DNA of 64,000 nt from SIG565 sp045656145 (GCA_045656145.1 JAZOQP010000024.1:1-64000), one strand, 5' to 3'; counted from the first letter of the stretch, positions 1-8,600 are shown. Notes: generated by a model from the letters alone, not told the origin. Translations and numbers: made by a program.

Positions 1-10
1 TCGCGTATGT

Positions 11-87
11 GGCTGTATAGCTCAGTTGGCTAGAGCATTCGGTTCATACCCGGAGTGTCATTGGTTCAAGTCCAATTACAGCCACCA
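11..87 (+). tRNA. tRNA-Met (anticodon CAT, elongator type)
   Basis: A cloverleaf can be folded by eye: the acceptor arm pairs GGCTGTA with TACAGCC, there is a standard D arm, the anticodon loop reads TTCATAC on a five-pair stem, and the T arm contains GGTTCAAGTCC. The CCA tail is encoded. The anticodon CAT fits methionine. The fully paired first acceptor base pair and the overall similarity to Bacillus elongator tRNA-Met argue against an initiator. A tRNA-Ile2 with lysidine-modified CAT is a less likely alternative. It lies 5 nt before a tRNA-Glu gene, so the two are probably one transcript. Confidence 0.93.
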
Positions 88-92
88 CATAT

Positions 93-168
93 GGCCCGGT
101 GGTCAAGAGGCCTAAGACACCGCCCTTTCACGGCGGTAACACGGGTTCGAATCCCGTCCGGGTCACCA
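93..168 (+). tRNA. tRNA-Glu (anticodon TTC)
   Basis: Acceptor arms GGCCCGG and CCGGGTC pair with one G-U. The anticodon stem CCGCC/GGCGG encloses the loop CTTTCAC, giving anticodon TTC at 127-129. The T arm carries GGTTCGAATCC, and CCA is encoded at the 3' end. It directly follows tRNA-Met and is followed within 3 nt by a strong hairpin terminator. Confidence 0.95.
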
Positions 169-170
169 AA

Positions 171-203
171 AATCCCGTTCACTTTAAGTGGGCGGGATTT
201 TTA
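171..203 (+). terminator. Intrinsic terminator after the tRNA pair
   Basis: A 14-bp stem (AATCCCGTTCACTT with AAGTGGGCGGGATT, including G-U pairs) and a very tight loop are followed by a run of T. It sits directly behind tRNA-Glu and should end the tRNA transcript. Confidence 0.8.
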
Positions 204-292
204 CTTCTTACTTTTTACCTCTTCACTCTTACCTCGACTAAAACCTCAGTGGGATTTTTGGGAAGTAATAAGTAAGAAGTAAGAGGTAATAA
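203..292. repeat. Low-complexity imperfect inverted repeat
   Basis: A pyrimidine-rich arm built of ACTTCTTAC, TTTTACCTCTT and CTCTTACC units is mirrored about 25 bases later by a purine-rich arm of AAGTAATAAG, TAAGAAG and TAAGAGGTAAT units. The arms are imperfectly complementary. The spacer contains CAGTGGGATTTTTGGG, which resembles the end of the preceding terminator. There is no coding potential. It may be a small non-autonomous palindromic repeat, but one copy in this window does not allow a family to be defined. Confidence 0.4.
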
Positions 293-323
293 GTTCGGTG
301 TGGCTTCGCCACGAATTATAAAT

Positions 324-354
324 GCAAGGTTTACACCTTGCTCTTTTTATTTTA
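324..354 (+). terminator. Hairpin with T-tract upstream of the four-helix-bundle gene
   Basis: GCAAGGT and ACACCTTGC form a compact hairpin around a short TT loop and are followed by CTCTTTTTATTTT. It looks like an intrinsic terminator. Its 3' arm overlaps the proposed -35 element of the next gene. Just upstream, GTGGCTTCGCCAC forms another small hairpin. Confidence 0.5.
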
Positions 355-366
355 TAGTGGTATAAT
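338..366 (+). promoter_or_regulatory. Predicted sigma-A promoter for the four-helix-bundle gene
   Basis: The -35 hexamer TTGCTC (338-343) and the perfect -10 hexamer TATAAT (361-366) are separated by exactly 17 bases. The start codon follows 24 bases later, preceded by a GAAGGGTGG ribosome-binding site. Confidence 0.6.
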
Positions 367-390
367 TAAGAAAAGAAGGGTGGTAATATT

Positions 391-741
391 ATGGCTGATA
401 GTCCGTTGATTATAAAATCTAAAGAATTTGCTTTGCAGATAATTAAGGTTTGCAACTATGTAAAACAAACTAAAAAAGAAAGCGTTCTAACAAATCAACT
501 TATCCGTAGTGGTACAAGTGTTGGCGCTAATATTCGCGAGGCTTTTTACGGACACGGAACTGCTGATTTTGTTGCCAAGCTTCAAATTGCACTCAAGGAA
601 TGTTCCGAAAGCGAATATTGGCTCGAACTTTTAATTGAAAGCGGTTATTACGATAATAATGATATTTTAGAAAAATGTATTGAGGTTAAGAAACTACTTG
701 TTTCTTCAATTAATACCGCTAAAAACAAATTGAATAAGTAA
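391..741 (+). CDS. Four-helix-bundle protein (S23 / TIGR02436 family)
   Basis: A 116-residue, entirely helical protein with no membrane segment or signal peptide. The family hallmark SGTSVGANIREA is visible at residues 40-51, followed by the helix DFVAKLQIALKE and the YWLELL segment near residue 77. Length equals that of the family. Known members lie in intervening sequences of 23S rRNA genes or stand alone, and the accessory protein Avd of diversity-generating retroelements has the same fold. Here there is no rRNA or reverse transcriptase nearby, so it is a stand-alone copy. It has its own promoter and ribosome-binding site and is flanked by repeats on the left and a possible gene remnant on the right, which suggests a variable spot behind a tRNA pair. 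Molecular function is unknown. Confidence 0.85.
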   Translation: MADSPLIIKSKEFALQIIKVCNYVKQTKKESVLTNQLIRSGTSVGANIREAFYGHGTADFVAKLQIALKECSESEYWLELLIESGYYDNNDILEKCIEVKKLLVSSINTAKNKLNK

Positions 742-880
742 CTATTTTGTCGATACCGAACGAGAGCCTATCCTAACCACTGATTGGTCTAGTGGTGATG
801 GTTATTATGTAAGATATTTTGTTAAATCAAACTTAATAAATAGAGAATTTTATACCTATTATAACAATAAATCCCTTCCG
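734..880 (+). pseudogene. Possible 3' remnant of an unidentified gene
   Basis: After the stop of the previous gene, a different frame stays open from 734 to a stop at 923. Its translation up to about 880 has protein-like composition (acidic start DTEREP, then TTDWSSGDGYYVRYF), but there is no start codon or ribosome-binding site. The end of the frame runs into a terminator hairpin. I do not recognise the family. It could be the C-terminal tail of a gene replaced by the four-helix-bundle insertion, or chance. The DNA here also forms a hairpin (ACCACT with AGTGGT, 776-796). Confidence 0.22.
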
Positions 881-899
881 TTTTTACGGAAGGGATTTT
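869..899. terminator. Bidirectional terminator
   Basis: AAATCCCTTCCGT pairs with ACGGAAGGGATTT around a short T loop, with T or A runs on both sides. It lies between a plus-strand region and the 3' end of the minus-strand glycosidase-like gene and can serve both. Confidence 0.75.
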
Positions 900-903
900 G
901 CTT

Positions 904-2406
904 TTACTCAAATTTAAATGAATAAATATCGCAATCGAACATTTTGATTTCCATTGTAGCAGGTTTGCCCGCAAAGCGTTTTACCGCCTCATCATCTTCA
1001 AAGCGAATACGCTTATTTGTAGCGTTACCAAACATTTCAACCGAGGTTATTTCCTCTTTGCCACACTTAATTGTGAAATAAGCGAAGCCTCTTGCTGAAG
1101 TTGCAATATTGGCAAATAGGTTTTCGCCGCTATAAACAAATTCCTTTGTTTTAAGGGTTTCAACCTTTCCACCTGCATGGCGAGAAACAAAGCCATCAAG
1201 GCGGATGGTATATTTTACAAGCTTGTTAGGTCCTGCAGCTGCACGGAAAGCTTCGCGGAGAATGAGCATATACTCTTTCTCTCCACCCTCTACATTTGAG
1301 GGAACCTCTATTAAAGCAGGCGCTGCAGTTCCATCGCCATAAACAAAGGCTTCGGGGTTTTCGGCGGGGGGCGGTAAAAGCGCTTCATCAAACTTCTCAA
1401 AATTCAAACCATCTCGGCTCGACATAAATAGACCATCGCTGATAGCAAGACCCAATCTTGCCATAGTTTCCATTCTTTCAAGGCGCTTTTCTCTGCCGCA
1501 AAGCTCATCGTAACACTTAGTCCAAGCCTTGCGCTCAACATATCTCATTGGGAATCCAATTAAATAGTGAGGTGCTCTTGGGTACGGGAAAACGGTGTTG
1601 AAATAAAGCTGATAATCATTTCCGCTTGTGTTGATTTTTTGCTGCGGAGTCCAATTTATATAGTCAACCGATTCAATCATTCTTATATCGCGCATGAATG
1701 TATGAGTTCCGGCACCCGGTTCACGAAGAAGGAATTTAAGCGGATCATAAAGGGTGTTTGCAACCTTATCGGTATAAGATTTATCGCAAAGCTCTACTTC
1801 CTCTGCGGGGTCGTGCTCGCCGCGGAAATATGCGAAATACTTGTTATGCTCCTTGCTCCAAAATGTGCGGTTTTGGGAGTCAAACGCGCCATCGGTAGTT
1901 AGCACTCGGCTCTTGGTAAAATGAATACCATCAGCGCTGAATAGAGCGATAAGGGCTCTATGGCCTATCCATAAAGCGGTTAATTTATATTTTTCATCTG
2001 CGGGACATTCAGGATTATCATCATAACACACCGAAAGATTATCAAAGTTAGTAAAATCAAATTTCTCGATGAGCATGGGTATATCAAAAATAATGTTATT
2101 ATCCTTAGAGCCCTCAAATTCAACTATGCCAAGGTTTGGTCGCACCCAATCTTCTCCGTTATCACTTTCGGCATAACAAATAAATTTATTATTAGTATCG
2201 AGGGTTGAAGTGTAATACATTTTATACTTGCCATCAACCTGAATTACGGAATACATTGTTGTATATTCGCCTTCCCAAGGCTTGTTCATATCTAATATTG
2301 TGCCGCATCTTACGGGTTTATGTAATCTCTTTTCGGCGGTTGTTTTTTCGGTATCAATTAAGAAATCATCGAAAAAGCATTCTCTGCGGCTTCCAATTTC
2401 AATCAT
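904..2406 (-). CDS. Beta-propeller glycoside-hydrolase-like protein
   Basis: A 500-residue cytoplasmic protein without signal peptide. The opening GSRRECFFDDFLID (residues 5-18) and following KYKMYYTS match a family of five-bladed beta-propeller proteins related to GH32/GH43/GH130 enzymes and often annotated simply as glycoside hydrolase. Repeated aromatic and acidic blade segments such as NKYFAYFRGEHDP support this. I cannot name substrate or catalytic residues. The ATG is preceded by AAGGAGAG at good spacing. It starts 12 bases after the stop of the DUF1015 gene and is almost certainly cotranscribed with it. No sugar transporter adjoins it, so a role in polysaccharide use is only inferred. 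Confidence 0.65.
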   Translation of the reverse strand: MIEIGSRRECFFDDFLIDTEKTTAEKRLHKPVRCGTILDMNKPWEGEYTTMYSVIQVDGKYKMYYTSTLDTNNKFICYAESDNGEDWVRPNLGIVEFEGSKDNNIIFDIPMLIEKFDFTNFDNLSVCYDDNPECPADEKYKLTALWIGHRALIALFSADGIHFTKSRVLTTDGAFDSQNRTFWSKEHNKYFAYFRGEHDPAEEVELCDKSYTDKVANTLYDPLKFLLREPGAGTHTFMRDIRMIESVDYINWTPQQKINTSGNDYQLYFNTVFPYPRAPHYLIGFPMRYVERKAWTKCYDELCGREKRLERMETMARLGLAISDGLFMSSRDGLNFEKFDEALLPPPAENPEAFVYGDGTAAPALIEVPSNVEGGEKEYMLILREAFRAAAGPNKLVKYTIRLDGFVSRHAGGKVETLKTKEFVYSGENLFANIATSARGFAYFTIKCGKEEITSVEMFGNATNKRIRFEDDEAVKRFAGKPATMEIKMFDCDIYSFKFE

Positions 2407-2418
2407 TTTAAACTCTCC

Positions 2419-3678
2419 TTATTTAACTTGATTTACAACAAGCCCTGTTATAAGTTTCGGATAAAAATATGTTGATTTTTGCGGCATGGTATCGCCCTCT
2501 TTGGCAACTGCGGCTATCTCGCTAACCCTTGTGGGATTTAGAATAAAGCAGCAGTTGGCGCCTTTTTCAACCTCTTCTATAGCCTCTTTTTCACTTCTTG
2601 TATATTTAAGGTTAATCTGATTTGCAAGATTTTCCTTATCAATTCCCAAAAAGCTCTCTAAAATCAAGCTATGAAGAACGGTTACATCCAAGTGCCTTAA
2701 AGCTTCCCCCATATCGCCTAGCAGATTATCAAGCACGCTCTTATCCTTTAAGGTTAAAAGATAAGTTTTCGCGCCATCGAAATAACCAAAAGCGGTGTTG
2801 CCCTTTTCATATTCCTCATTTAATAAAGCGTTTACATTATTTGTTTGCTTAATATCGAAAAGTTCTGATGCTTTTCTTAATAATTCCGCGCTATCAAACT
2901 TATCAAGGCCAAAAATCACTCTGTGTGTTGGGAAAACAACCAAACCATCATTCTCCATATCCACCAAGAACATCATAATATATTCGGCGTTTTCGTTTAC
3001 TTCCCCTATTTCCTTTAAATATCTTCTATAGTTAAGGGCAGTTTCATAGCGGTGGTGTCCATCGGCAATGTAAAGCTTTTTATCAGCGAACATTTCGCAA
3101 AGCGCCGCGGTTTTATCGCTCTTTTGAACCATCCACATACGATGTGTTACATTATCGCTATCGGTAAACTCAATATCGGGCTCGGTTGCCGATAATTCAT
3201 TAATATAAGAAGCAATTTCGCCCTTTTCATCGGTAAAAAGCGAATAAATTTGACTAAAGCTGCAACCGGTTGTTTTTAAAAGATTCAATCTATCGGTCTT
3301 GGCTTTTGAAAGGGTATGCTCATGGGGAAGAATTACGCCCTCAGAAAACTCATGAAGTTTAACATAGGCGGTAACTCCGCGGAAGGAATAACTTTTCCCA
3401 TCAACCGAAAACTCCTCTTCGTAAATATACAAAGCCTCGTTTTCATCCCTTTTCATAACGCCGCCGTTTATTCTTTTTTCAAGCTCGGCTTTTGCGCCTA
3501 AGTATCCGGCTTCGGTCTGCTCGGGAGCTTCAAGCCTTATAATGTTATTTTCATTTTTTGCAATATAAGCCTTTTTTTCTTCTTCGCTTATAATGTCATA
3601 AGGCGGACATACAATTTCTCCTATTTCACCCGCATTTTTAGTAAATCTTAATGCTTTAAATTCTTTAATTAGTGCCAT
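2419..3678 (-). CDS. DUF1015 family protein
   Basis: The protein has 419 residues when started at the ATG at 3678, which has AAGGAGTGATG just upstream. An in-frame ATG 48 bases earlier has no ribosome-binding site. The family signature ADGHHRYETA is at about residues 205-214, with a second conserved HEHT segment near residue 119 and ICPPYD-like VCPPYD near residue 23. DUF1015 proteins are widespread in anaerobic bacteria and archaea, and their biochemical role is unknown. The histidine-rich motif suggests metal or phosphate chemistry, which is inference. It is first in a two-gene operon with the glycosidase-like gene and has a clear sigma-A promoter divergent from the ABC operon. Confidence 0.88.
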   Translation of the reverse strand: MALIKEFKALRFTKNAGEIGEIVCPPYDIISEEEKKAYIAKNENNIIRLEAPEQTEAGYLGAKAELEKRINGGVMKRDENEALYIYEEEFSVDGKSYSFRGVTAYVKLHEFSEGVILPHEHTLSKAKTDRLNLLKTTGCSFSQIYSLFTDEKGEIASYINELSATEPDIEFTDSDNVTHRMWMVQKSDKTAALCEMFADKKLYIADGHHRYETALNYRRYLKEIGEVNENAEYIMMFLVDMENDGLVVFPTHRVIFGLDKFDSAELLRKASELFDIKQTNNVNALLNEEYEKGNTAFGYFDGAKTYLLTLKDKSVLDNLLGDMGEALRHLDVTVLHSLILESFLGIDKENLANQINLKYTRSEKEAIEEVEKGANCCFILNPTRVSEIAAVAKEGDTMPQKSTYFYPKLITGLVVNQVK

Positions 3679-3697
3679 AACATCACTCCTTATTGAT

Positions 3698-3726
3698 ATA
3701 TTAACTTGGTTTACAAAAAAAGTCAA
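3698..3726 (-). promoter_or_regulatory. Predicted sigma-A promoter for the DUF1015 operon
   Basis: Read on the minus strand, TTGACT (3726-3721) and TAATAT (3703-3698) are spaced 17 bases apart. The ribosome-binding site and ATG at 3678 follow at normal distance. The divergent plus-strand promoter begins only 7 bases away. Confidence 0.6.
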
Positions 3727-3733
3727 TATTTGC

Positions 3734-3762
3734 TTGTGTTAATTCAATTAATATTGTATAAT
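3734..3762 (+). promoter_or_regulatory. Predicted sigma-A promoter for the ABC-2/Gld-like operon
   Basis: TTGTGT and a perfect TATAAT are separated by 17 bases. The first gene of the operon starts at 3839 behind a GAGGAGG ribosome-binding site, leaving a leader of about 70 bases with no obvious structure. Confidence 0.5.
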
Positions 3763-3838
3763 AATCTTAATAATTTGTTTACAATATGTAAGAAAAAATT
3801 TGGTAATATTTTATTGTGTAAATAAGAGGAGGCTTTCT

Positions 3839-4804
3839 ATGATACAGGTTAATTCTTTAAGCAAGAAATATGGCAAGCATTTAGCGGTTGACAATGTATC
3901 TTTCACCATTGAAAAAGGTGAGGTTGTTGGTTTTTTGGGACCAAATGGTGCCGGCAAATCAACAATTATGAATATCCTGACAGGATACATTTCGGCAACC
4001 TCAGGCTCGGCTTCTATTGATGGTTATGATATTTTGGAACAGAGCGAATATGCTAAGCGCAGAATTGGTTATCTCCCCGAAATTCCGCCGCTTTACCTTG
4101 ATATGACGGTTACTGAATATCTTTATTTCGTTTACGAGCTTAAAAAGGTTAAATTCCCCAAAAAAGCGCACATAGAGGAAATCTTAAACCTTGTTAAAAT
4201 CGATAATGTTGCAAACCGCCTTATCAAAAACCTTTCAAAAGGTTACCGCCAGCGCGTTGGTATTGCTTCGGCGCTTGTGGGCAACCCCGATGTGCTTATC
4301 CTTGATGAGCCAACGGTTGGTCTTGACCCAAAACAGATTATAGAAATAAGAGAATTAATTGCAAAACTCGGCCAAAACCACACCGTTATTCTCTCTTCCC
4401 ACATTCTTTCAGAGATTCAGGCAGTTTGCAAGAGAATATTAATAATTAATAATGGTAAGCTCGTTGCCAACGATACTGCCGAAAATCTTTCTAAAAACCT
4501 TTCAAACGACCATTCGGTAATGGTTCGCGTTTTAGGTCCTGAAGAAGAGATTATGAAAATCTTGCTCAGCATTAAAAATGTTGATTCGGTTCTTTCAAAC
4601 GGTATTCGCGAGGCGGGTGCTTGCGAGTTTGTTATAACCCCCAAGGACGCTGCAGACATTCGCAAGGATGTTTTTGAACGCTTGGCTGAAAGAAACCGAC
4701 CAATTTTAGAACTTCGCTCAAATGAACTTACATTAGAGCAAATTTTCTTAAGACTTACCGATGCCACCGTAAATCAGGTTTTCACAAAGGAGGATGAGGA
4801 ATAA
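3839..4804 (+). CDS. ABC transporter ATP-binding protein (ABC-2 / Gld type)
   Basis: The nucleotide-binding subunit of an export-type ABC system has 321 residues from the ATG at 3839, which follows AAGAGGAGG. An earlier in-frame ATG lacks such a site. Walker A GPNGAGKST is at residues 34-42, the signature LSKGYRQRVGIA starts near 132, Walker B VLILDEP near 152, and the switch histidine lies in SSHILSE. A C-terminal extension of about 100 residues is typical of the ABC-2 ATPases. The stop overlaps the ATG of the permease gene (TAATG), so translation is coupled. With the next three genes it forms an operon like gldAFG of Bacteroidetes, but gliding is not implied in Firmicutes. Confidence 0.93.
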   Translation: MIQVNSLSKKYGKHLAVDNVSFTIEKGEVVGFLGPNGAGKSTIMNILTGYISATSGSASIDGYDILEQSEYAKRRIGYLPEIPPLYLDMTVTEYLYFVYELKKVKFPKKAHIEEILNLVKIDNVANRLIKNLSKGYRQRVGIASALVGNPDVLILDEPTVGLDPKQIIEIRELIAKLGQNHTVILSSHILSEIQAVCKRILIINNGKLVANDTAENLSKNLSNDHSVMVRVLGPEEEIMKILLSIKNVDSVLSNGIREAGACEFVITPKDAADIRKDVFERLAERNRPILELRSNELTLEQIFLRLTDATVNQVFTKEDEE

Positions 4805-5505
4805 TGAAGGCTATTTTTAAAAGAGAATTCATGTCTTTTTTCACAACCCCCGTTGGCTTTGTTATTGTTGCCGCTTTCACTCTTTTTTCGGCTATGTTTT
4901 TCAGCGTTATTTATGCTCAGGGTGCGCCCGAGGTTGAAAGCGTTATCGGCGCTATGTCAACAATAGCAATATTTGCAACACCCTTTATCACAATGCGACT
5001 CTTCAGCGAGGACAGAAGGCAAAAAACCGACCAGATTTTGCTAACCTCCCCCGTTAAAATTTCGGGCATTGTTATGGGTAAATTCTTTGCGGCGCTCGCC
5101 CTGTTTGCGCTCGGCTTTGCATTAACCCTTGTTTTCCAACTTGTTGTTACATTCTATGTTTCGGTTAACTGGTTAATCTACCTTTACGCACTTCTCGGTA
5201 TGTTACTTCTCGGAAGCGTTATGATAAGCATTGGTATGTTTATTTCATCCCTTACCGAAAGCCCGATTATTTCGGCAGCACTCACATTTGTTATCTTTTT
5301 AGCGGTTATGTTCTTAGGCTCTTATGCCGGAGCTATAAATTCAACACTTTTGCAATCGGTTGCTTCGGCAATTTCATTTATCGACCGCTTCAGCAACTTC
5401 ACAACCGGTGTTTTAGATTTAACCGATATTATTTATATGGTAAGCATTTCGGCATTTTTCATATTTTTAACGGCGCGTTCATTAGAAAAACGCCGTTGGG
5501 CATAA
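4804..5505 (+). CDS. ABC-2 family permease (GldF-like)
   Basis: A 233-residue polytopic membrane protein with about six hydrophobic segments. It opens with a short cytoplasmic stretch containing KREFMSFFTTPVG, the usual start of ABC-2 permeases. The conserved loop FITMRLFSEDRRQKTDQ lies after the second membrane segment. It is translationally coupled to the ATPase gene and is followed after 16 bases by a gene for a GldG-like partner. The substrate cannot be read from sequence. Confidence 0.9.
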   Translation: MKAIFKREFMSFFTTPVGFVIVAAFTLFSAMFFSVIYAQGAPEVESVIGAMSTIAIFATPFITMRLFSEDRRQKTDQILLTSPVKISGIVMGKFFAALALFALGFALTLVFQLVVTFYVSVNWLIYLYALLGMLLLGSVMISIGMFISSLTESPIISAALTFVIFLAVMFLGSYAGAINSTLLQSVASAISFIDRFSNFTTGVLDLTDIIYMVSISAFFIFLTARSLEKRRWA

Positions 5506-5521
5506 AAGGAGGAATAGTTTT

Positions 5522-7090
5522 ATGAATTTAAAAAATATTTTTAAGATTAATAAAACCGAAAACTCCGAAAATAAACTCAGCCGCAAAGCCTTTTATAAGT
5601 ATGGCGGTTATTCGGTTGGCATTGTAGCCCTTGCGCTCGTTGCCCTTATTGTTATAAATGTGCTTTTCTCAGCGCTTGCTTCAAGAGTTTCCTTAAAGCT
5701 CGACCTTTCCTTCGCAGGAGAAAACAGCATTAGCGAAGAAAACGCAGAGTTTATTAAGGGAATTGATAAGGAAATCACCCTTACTGTTTGCGCTACCGAA
5801 TCTGATTATACCGATGGCTATATGGATTACCTTGCTCAGCAGTATATTGGTGTTTATGATGAGGGCGGCGGATACTATGCCCAAACCATTCGCCTTATTA
5901 ATTTATATAAAGAGTTAAACCCGAAAATTCAGGTTGAATATATCGATTTAAGTTCAACCGCAGGCTCGGCTATTGCCAGCGAATTCCCCTCTATTTTCTA
6001 TGGAGATATTATCGTTCGCGTCGATAATCAAAACAAGGTTGTTGGCTTTAACGATATCTATGCCTACTCCGATGTTTCGGGCTCGGGTTATTATTACTCC
6101 ATCACAGGTAACAAACTTGAGAGCGCTCTTTCCTCCGCTATTAACACCTGCATTAGCGGTAAAACCAAAAAGGGTGCTTTGCTTGCCACCTATTCGGATA
6201 ATGAAATTTTCGAAACCCTCTTCGGCTCGCAGTTAAAGCTCAATGGTTTTGAACTTTCGGAAATTACCGATAATATCATTTCGGAAATTCCAAATGAAAT
6301 CGACCAGCTTTATCTTATTGCTCCCACAAAGGATTTATTACCGAGCGAAATTTCGGCAATAAACAATTGGCTTAATAATGGAGGTAACCGCGGCAAATCT
6401 CTAATCTTCGTTCCCTCAACCTCTGTTGCAAAACTCACTAATTTGGTTGAGTTCTTAAAGGAATGGGGCGTTTCCTACAGCGAGGGTATTCTCTATGAAA
6501 CCAACTCCTCCAACCATCAACAAGGCAACCCCACAACACTCGCTGCATTTAATAATGAGAGTGATTTAAAAATCACAAATGCCGATAAAAACTATATTTT
6601 AGGCCATAACCTACCCATGCAGACCGTTTATGAAACCTATTCCTCTAAGGACACAAAGGTTCTCGTTTCAACAGCCGATACAGTTATTGCCGCACCCCAC
6701 AACATTAAGACCGATTGGAAGCCCGATGACTCATATAAAAAGCAGAGCTTCCCGAACCTAATCGTTACAACCGATTCAGATGTTGTTGGAGATGAACTCA
6801 AAAAGAGCTATGTTGTTTCATTCTCTTCTCTTGACTTTATCTATTCGCAGTGGGCTCAGCTTTCTCAGCTTGGCAATATGGAAGCATCCCTCAACTCTGC
6901 CCTTACAACCGCAGGCTTTGAGGATGACAGCAAGCTTCTTTTCCTTGATAAAACCGTTACAACCGAAACCTTTGCCGAAAAAGTAAGCGAAACAGGCGCT
7001 GTTGCCATTCGCATTATCTTTATGGGAATAGTTCCGATTATTCTGATTGCGGCAGGCGTTGTTATCTGGTTCAGGAGGAAAAACAGATGA
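5522..7090 (+). CDS. GldG family ABC-associated auxiliary protein
   Basis: 522 residues. One membrane helix lies near residues 30-52 after a lysine-rich cytoplasmic tail, then a large extracytoplasmic domain, then a second membrane helix near 495-517 ending in a basic tail. This is the architecture of the auxiliary subunit of Gld-like ABC systems (uncharacterised transport system domain, GldG). It probably acts outside the membrane together with the permease and the following DUF4340 protein. AAAGGAGG lies in front of the ATG. Its end overlaps the start of the next gene by 4 bases (ATGA). Confidence 0.85.
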   Translation: MNLKNIFKINKTENSENKLSRKAFYKYGGYSVGIVALALVALIVINVLFSALASRVSLKLDLSFAGENSISEENAEFIKGIDKEITLTVCATESDYTDGYMDYLAQQYIGVYDEGGGYYAQTIRLINLYKELNPKIQVEYIDLSSTAGSAIASEFPSIFYGDIIVRVDNQNKVVGFNDIYAYSDVSGSGYYYSITGNKLESALSSAINTCISGKTKKGALLATYSDNEIFETLFGSQLKLNGFELSEITDNIISEIPNEIDQLYLIAPTKDLLPSEISAINNWLNNGGNRGKSLIFVPSTSVAKLTNLVEFLKEWGVSYSEGILYETNSSNHQQGNPTTLAAFNNESDLKITNADKNYILGHNLPMQTVYETYSSKDTKVLVSTADTVIAAPHNIKTDWKPDDSYKKQSFPNLIVTTDSDVVGDELKKSYVVSFSSLDFIYSQWAQLSQLGNMEASLNSALTTAGFEDDSKLLFLDKTVTTETFAEKVSETGAVAIRIIFMGIVPIILIAAGVVIWFRRKNR

Positions 7091-8592
7091 GTAATAACGA
7101 AAACTCAACCATCTTTTCAGCCCCTACCGAGCATAACGATAAGCCTCCTAAAAAGCAAAATGTTTTCAAGAAACTTATCGCCGCTTTTTTAGCAGTTACA
7201 ATAATTGTTGGCTCAACTATTGCGGTTATTTCCCTGATTCCCGAAAAGGAAGAGGGGCAAAAAGCAGAAGTTACCTTCTCGGTTTTAAATATTGATTCTG
7301 CGAATATAGAAAAAGCCGAAATCAAGGGCGAAAACTCTTCGGTTACTCTTATATCTTCCATTACCGAAGATGAAGATTCTTCAGATATTGAATGGGCGGT
7401 TGAAGGGGTTAACAACCTCCTTACCGATTCGAGCGCCATTGAAAGCGCCATTGATGATGCCGCGGTGATTAATGCCACAAAGGAAGTTTCAGGAGAACTT
7501 AAGGATTTTGGCCTTGATTCTCCAAAAGCTCAAATCACTCTACACCCCCGCAATAACGCTTTTGAAAAGGTAACCGTTAAAATTGGAAATGTAGCCCCCG
7601 CTAATATAGGTTATTATTGCTCTCTTTCAAACAGCGATAAAATTTATTTAGCCGAAAGCAGCATTGGAGAACTAATCGATGTAAAGGCGATTGACTTTGC
7701 AACAACCACCGGCCTTTCGGGCGTTGTTCAAACCGAAGATAACACCGATTGCTTTAAGGATGGTTCGCTTTCCGATTTCGATTATATTGCAATAAACGGC
7801 AAAAACTATGCCGCTCCTTTAAAGATTGTTCCGCAGGAGGATGAAACCTTAAATGCCTATTTTGCATTTAAAATCACCGCTCCCTCCTATAGAATTGGCG
7901 ATGACGACACCATTACTGAGCTTATCGGTGTTTTATCCTCAGGCATTGCCTCCTCGGGCGCATACGCCTTTGAGCCGGACGATAAAACCCTTAAGGAATA
8001 TAAGCTTGATAACCCTGATATTATGTTATCAATTTCGGTAAAGGACTCGGTTTACACAATACTCGCCACCAAGGTGGATGATAACTATTATGCCGCAATT
8101 GATACCTATGGCGGACTCATTCATAAAATCCCCGTATCATCATTAATTTTCGGAGATAAAAAGGCGGAAGATTATTTCAGTTCCTTTATTGTTCTCGAAA
8201 ACCTTTCAGGACTCTCTTACTTCAAAGCGGAGTTTGAAGACGGCGAAAAATATGAATTCAAAACCGTTTATGAACAGGAAGACGAAAAATATAGCGCATA
8301 TTACAATAATGCCGAGCTCGACATTGATAACTTCAAGGCATTCTACCGCCAATTCATCTCCTTAACTCCGGTTGAGCATAACACAAAATCTTTAAAAGAT
8401 ATAACGCTTACGGTAACGCTTGTTCACTCAAATGGTACTAAGGACACAGTTCTTAACTTTAAGCCCTATTCAAGCGGAAGATACCAGGTTGAAATGAACG
8501 GAATTCCTATGGGACTTATAACCGCAACAAGTTATGATAACTTTGCTAAAAACATTAAAAATGTTGCCCTCGGAAATCCTGTAACCGAATAA
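7087..8592 (+). CDS. DUF4340 domain membrane-anchored protein
   Basis: 501 residues. A short cytoplasmic tail is followed by a single membrane segment at about residues 28-50 and a long exported domain with repeated beta-rich modules (for example GELKDFGLDSPKAQITL and the later LKEYKLDNPDIMLSI), which is the DUF4340 pattern. DUF4340 genes commonly follow Gld-like ABC modules, and the ATGA overlap with the GldG-like gene supports a single complex. No catalytic motif was seen, so a role in presenting or recognising an envelope substrate is inference. The operon ends at a strong hairpin terminator. Confidence 0.85.
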   Translation: MSNNENSTIFSAPTEHNDKPPKKQNVFKKLIAAFLAVTIIVGSTIAVISLIPEKEEGQKAEVTFSVLNIDSANIEKAEIKGENSSVTLISSITEDEDSSDIEWAVEGVNNLLTDSSAIESAIDDAAVINATKEVSGELKDFGLDSPKAQITLHPRNNAFEKVTVKIGNVAPANIGYYCSLSNSDKIYLAESSIGELIDVKAIDFATTTGLSGVVQTEDNTDCFKDGSLSDFDYIAINGKNYAAPLKIVPQEDETLNAYFAFKITAPSYRIGDDDTITELIGVLSSGIASSGAYAFEPDDKTLKEYKLDNPDIMLSISVKDSVYTILATKVDDNYYAAIDTYGGLIHKIPVSSLIFGDKKAEDYFSSFIVLENLSGLSYFKAEFEDGEKYEFKTVYEQEDEKYSAYYNNAELDIDNFKAFYRQFISLTPVEHNTKSLKDITLTVTLVHSNGTKDTVLNFKPYSSGRYQVEMNGIPMGLITATSYDNFAKNIKNVALGNPVTE

Positions 8593-8600
8593 AATAAAAA

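Noticed and set aside
55..282. Open frame of 75 codons across the two tRNA genes
   Set aside because: It runs through tRNA-Met and tRNA-Glu and the terminator, and has no ribosome-binding site.
391..741. Diversity-generating retroelement suggested by the Avd-like fold
   Set aside because: No reverse transcriptase, template repeat or variable repeat is present nearby.
7071..7478. 135-codon antisense frame at the start of the DUF4340 gene
   Set aside because: Serine/isoleucine-rich shadow with no start signal, fully inside a well-supported gene.
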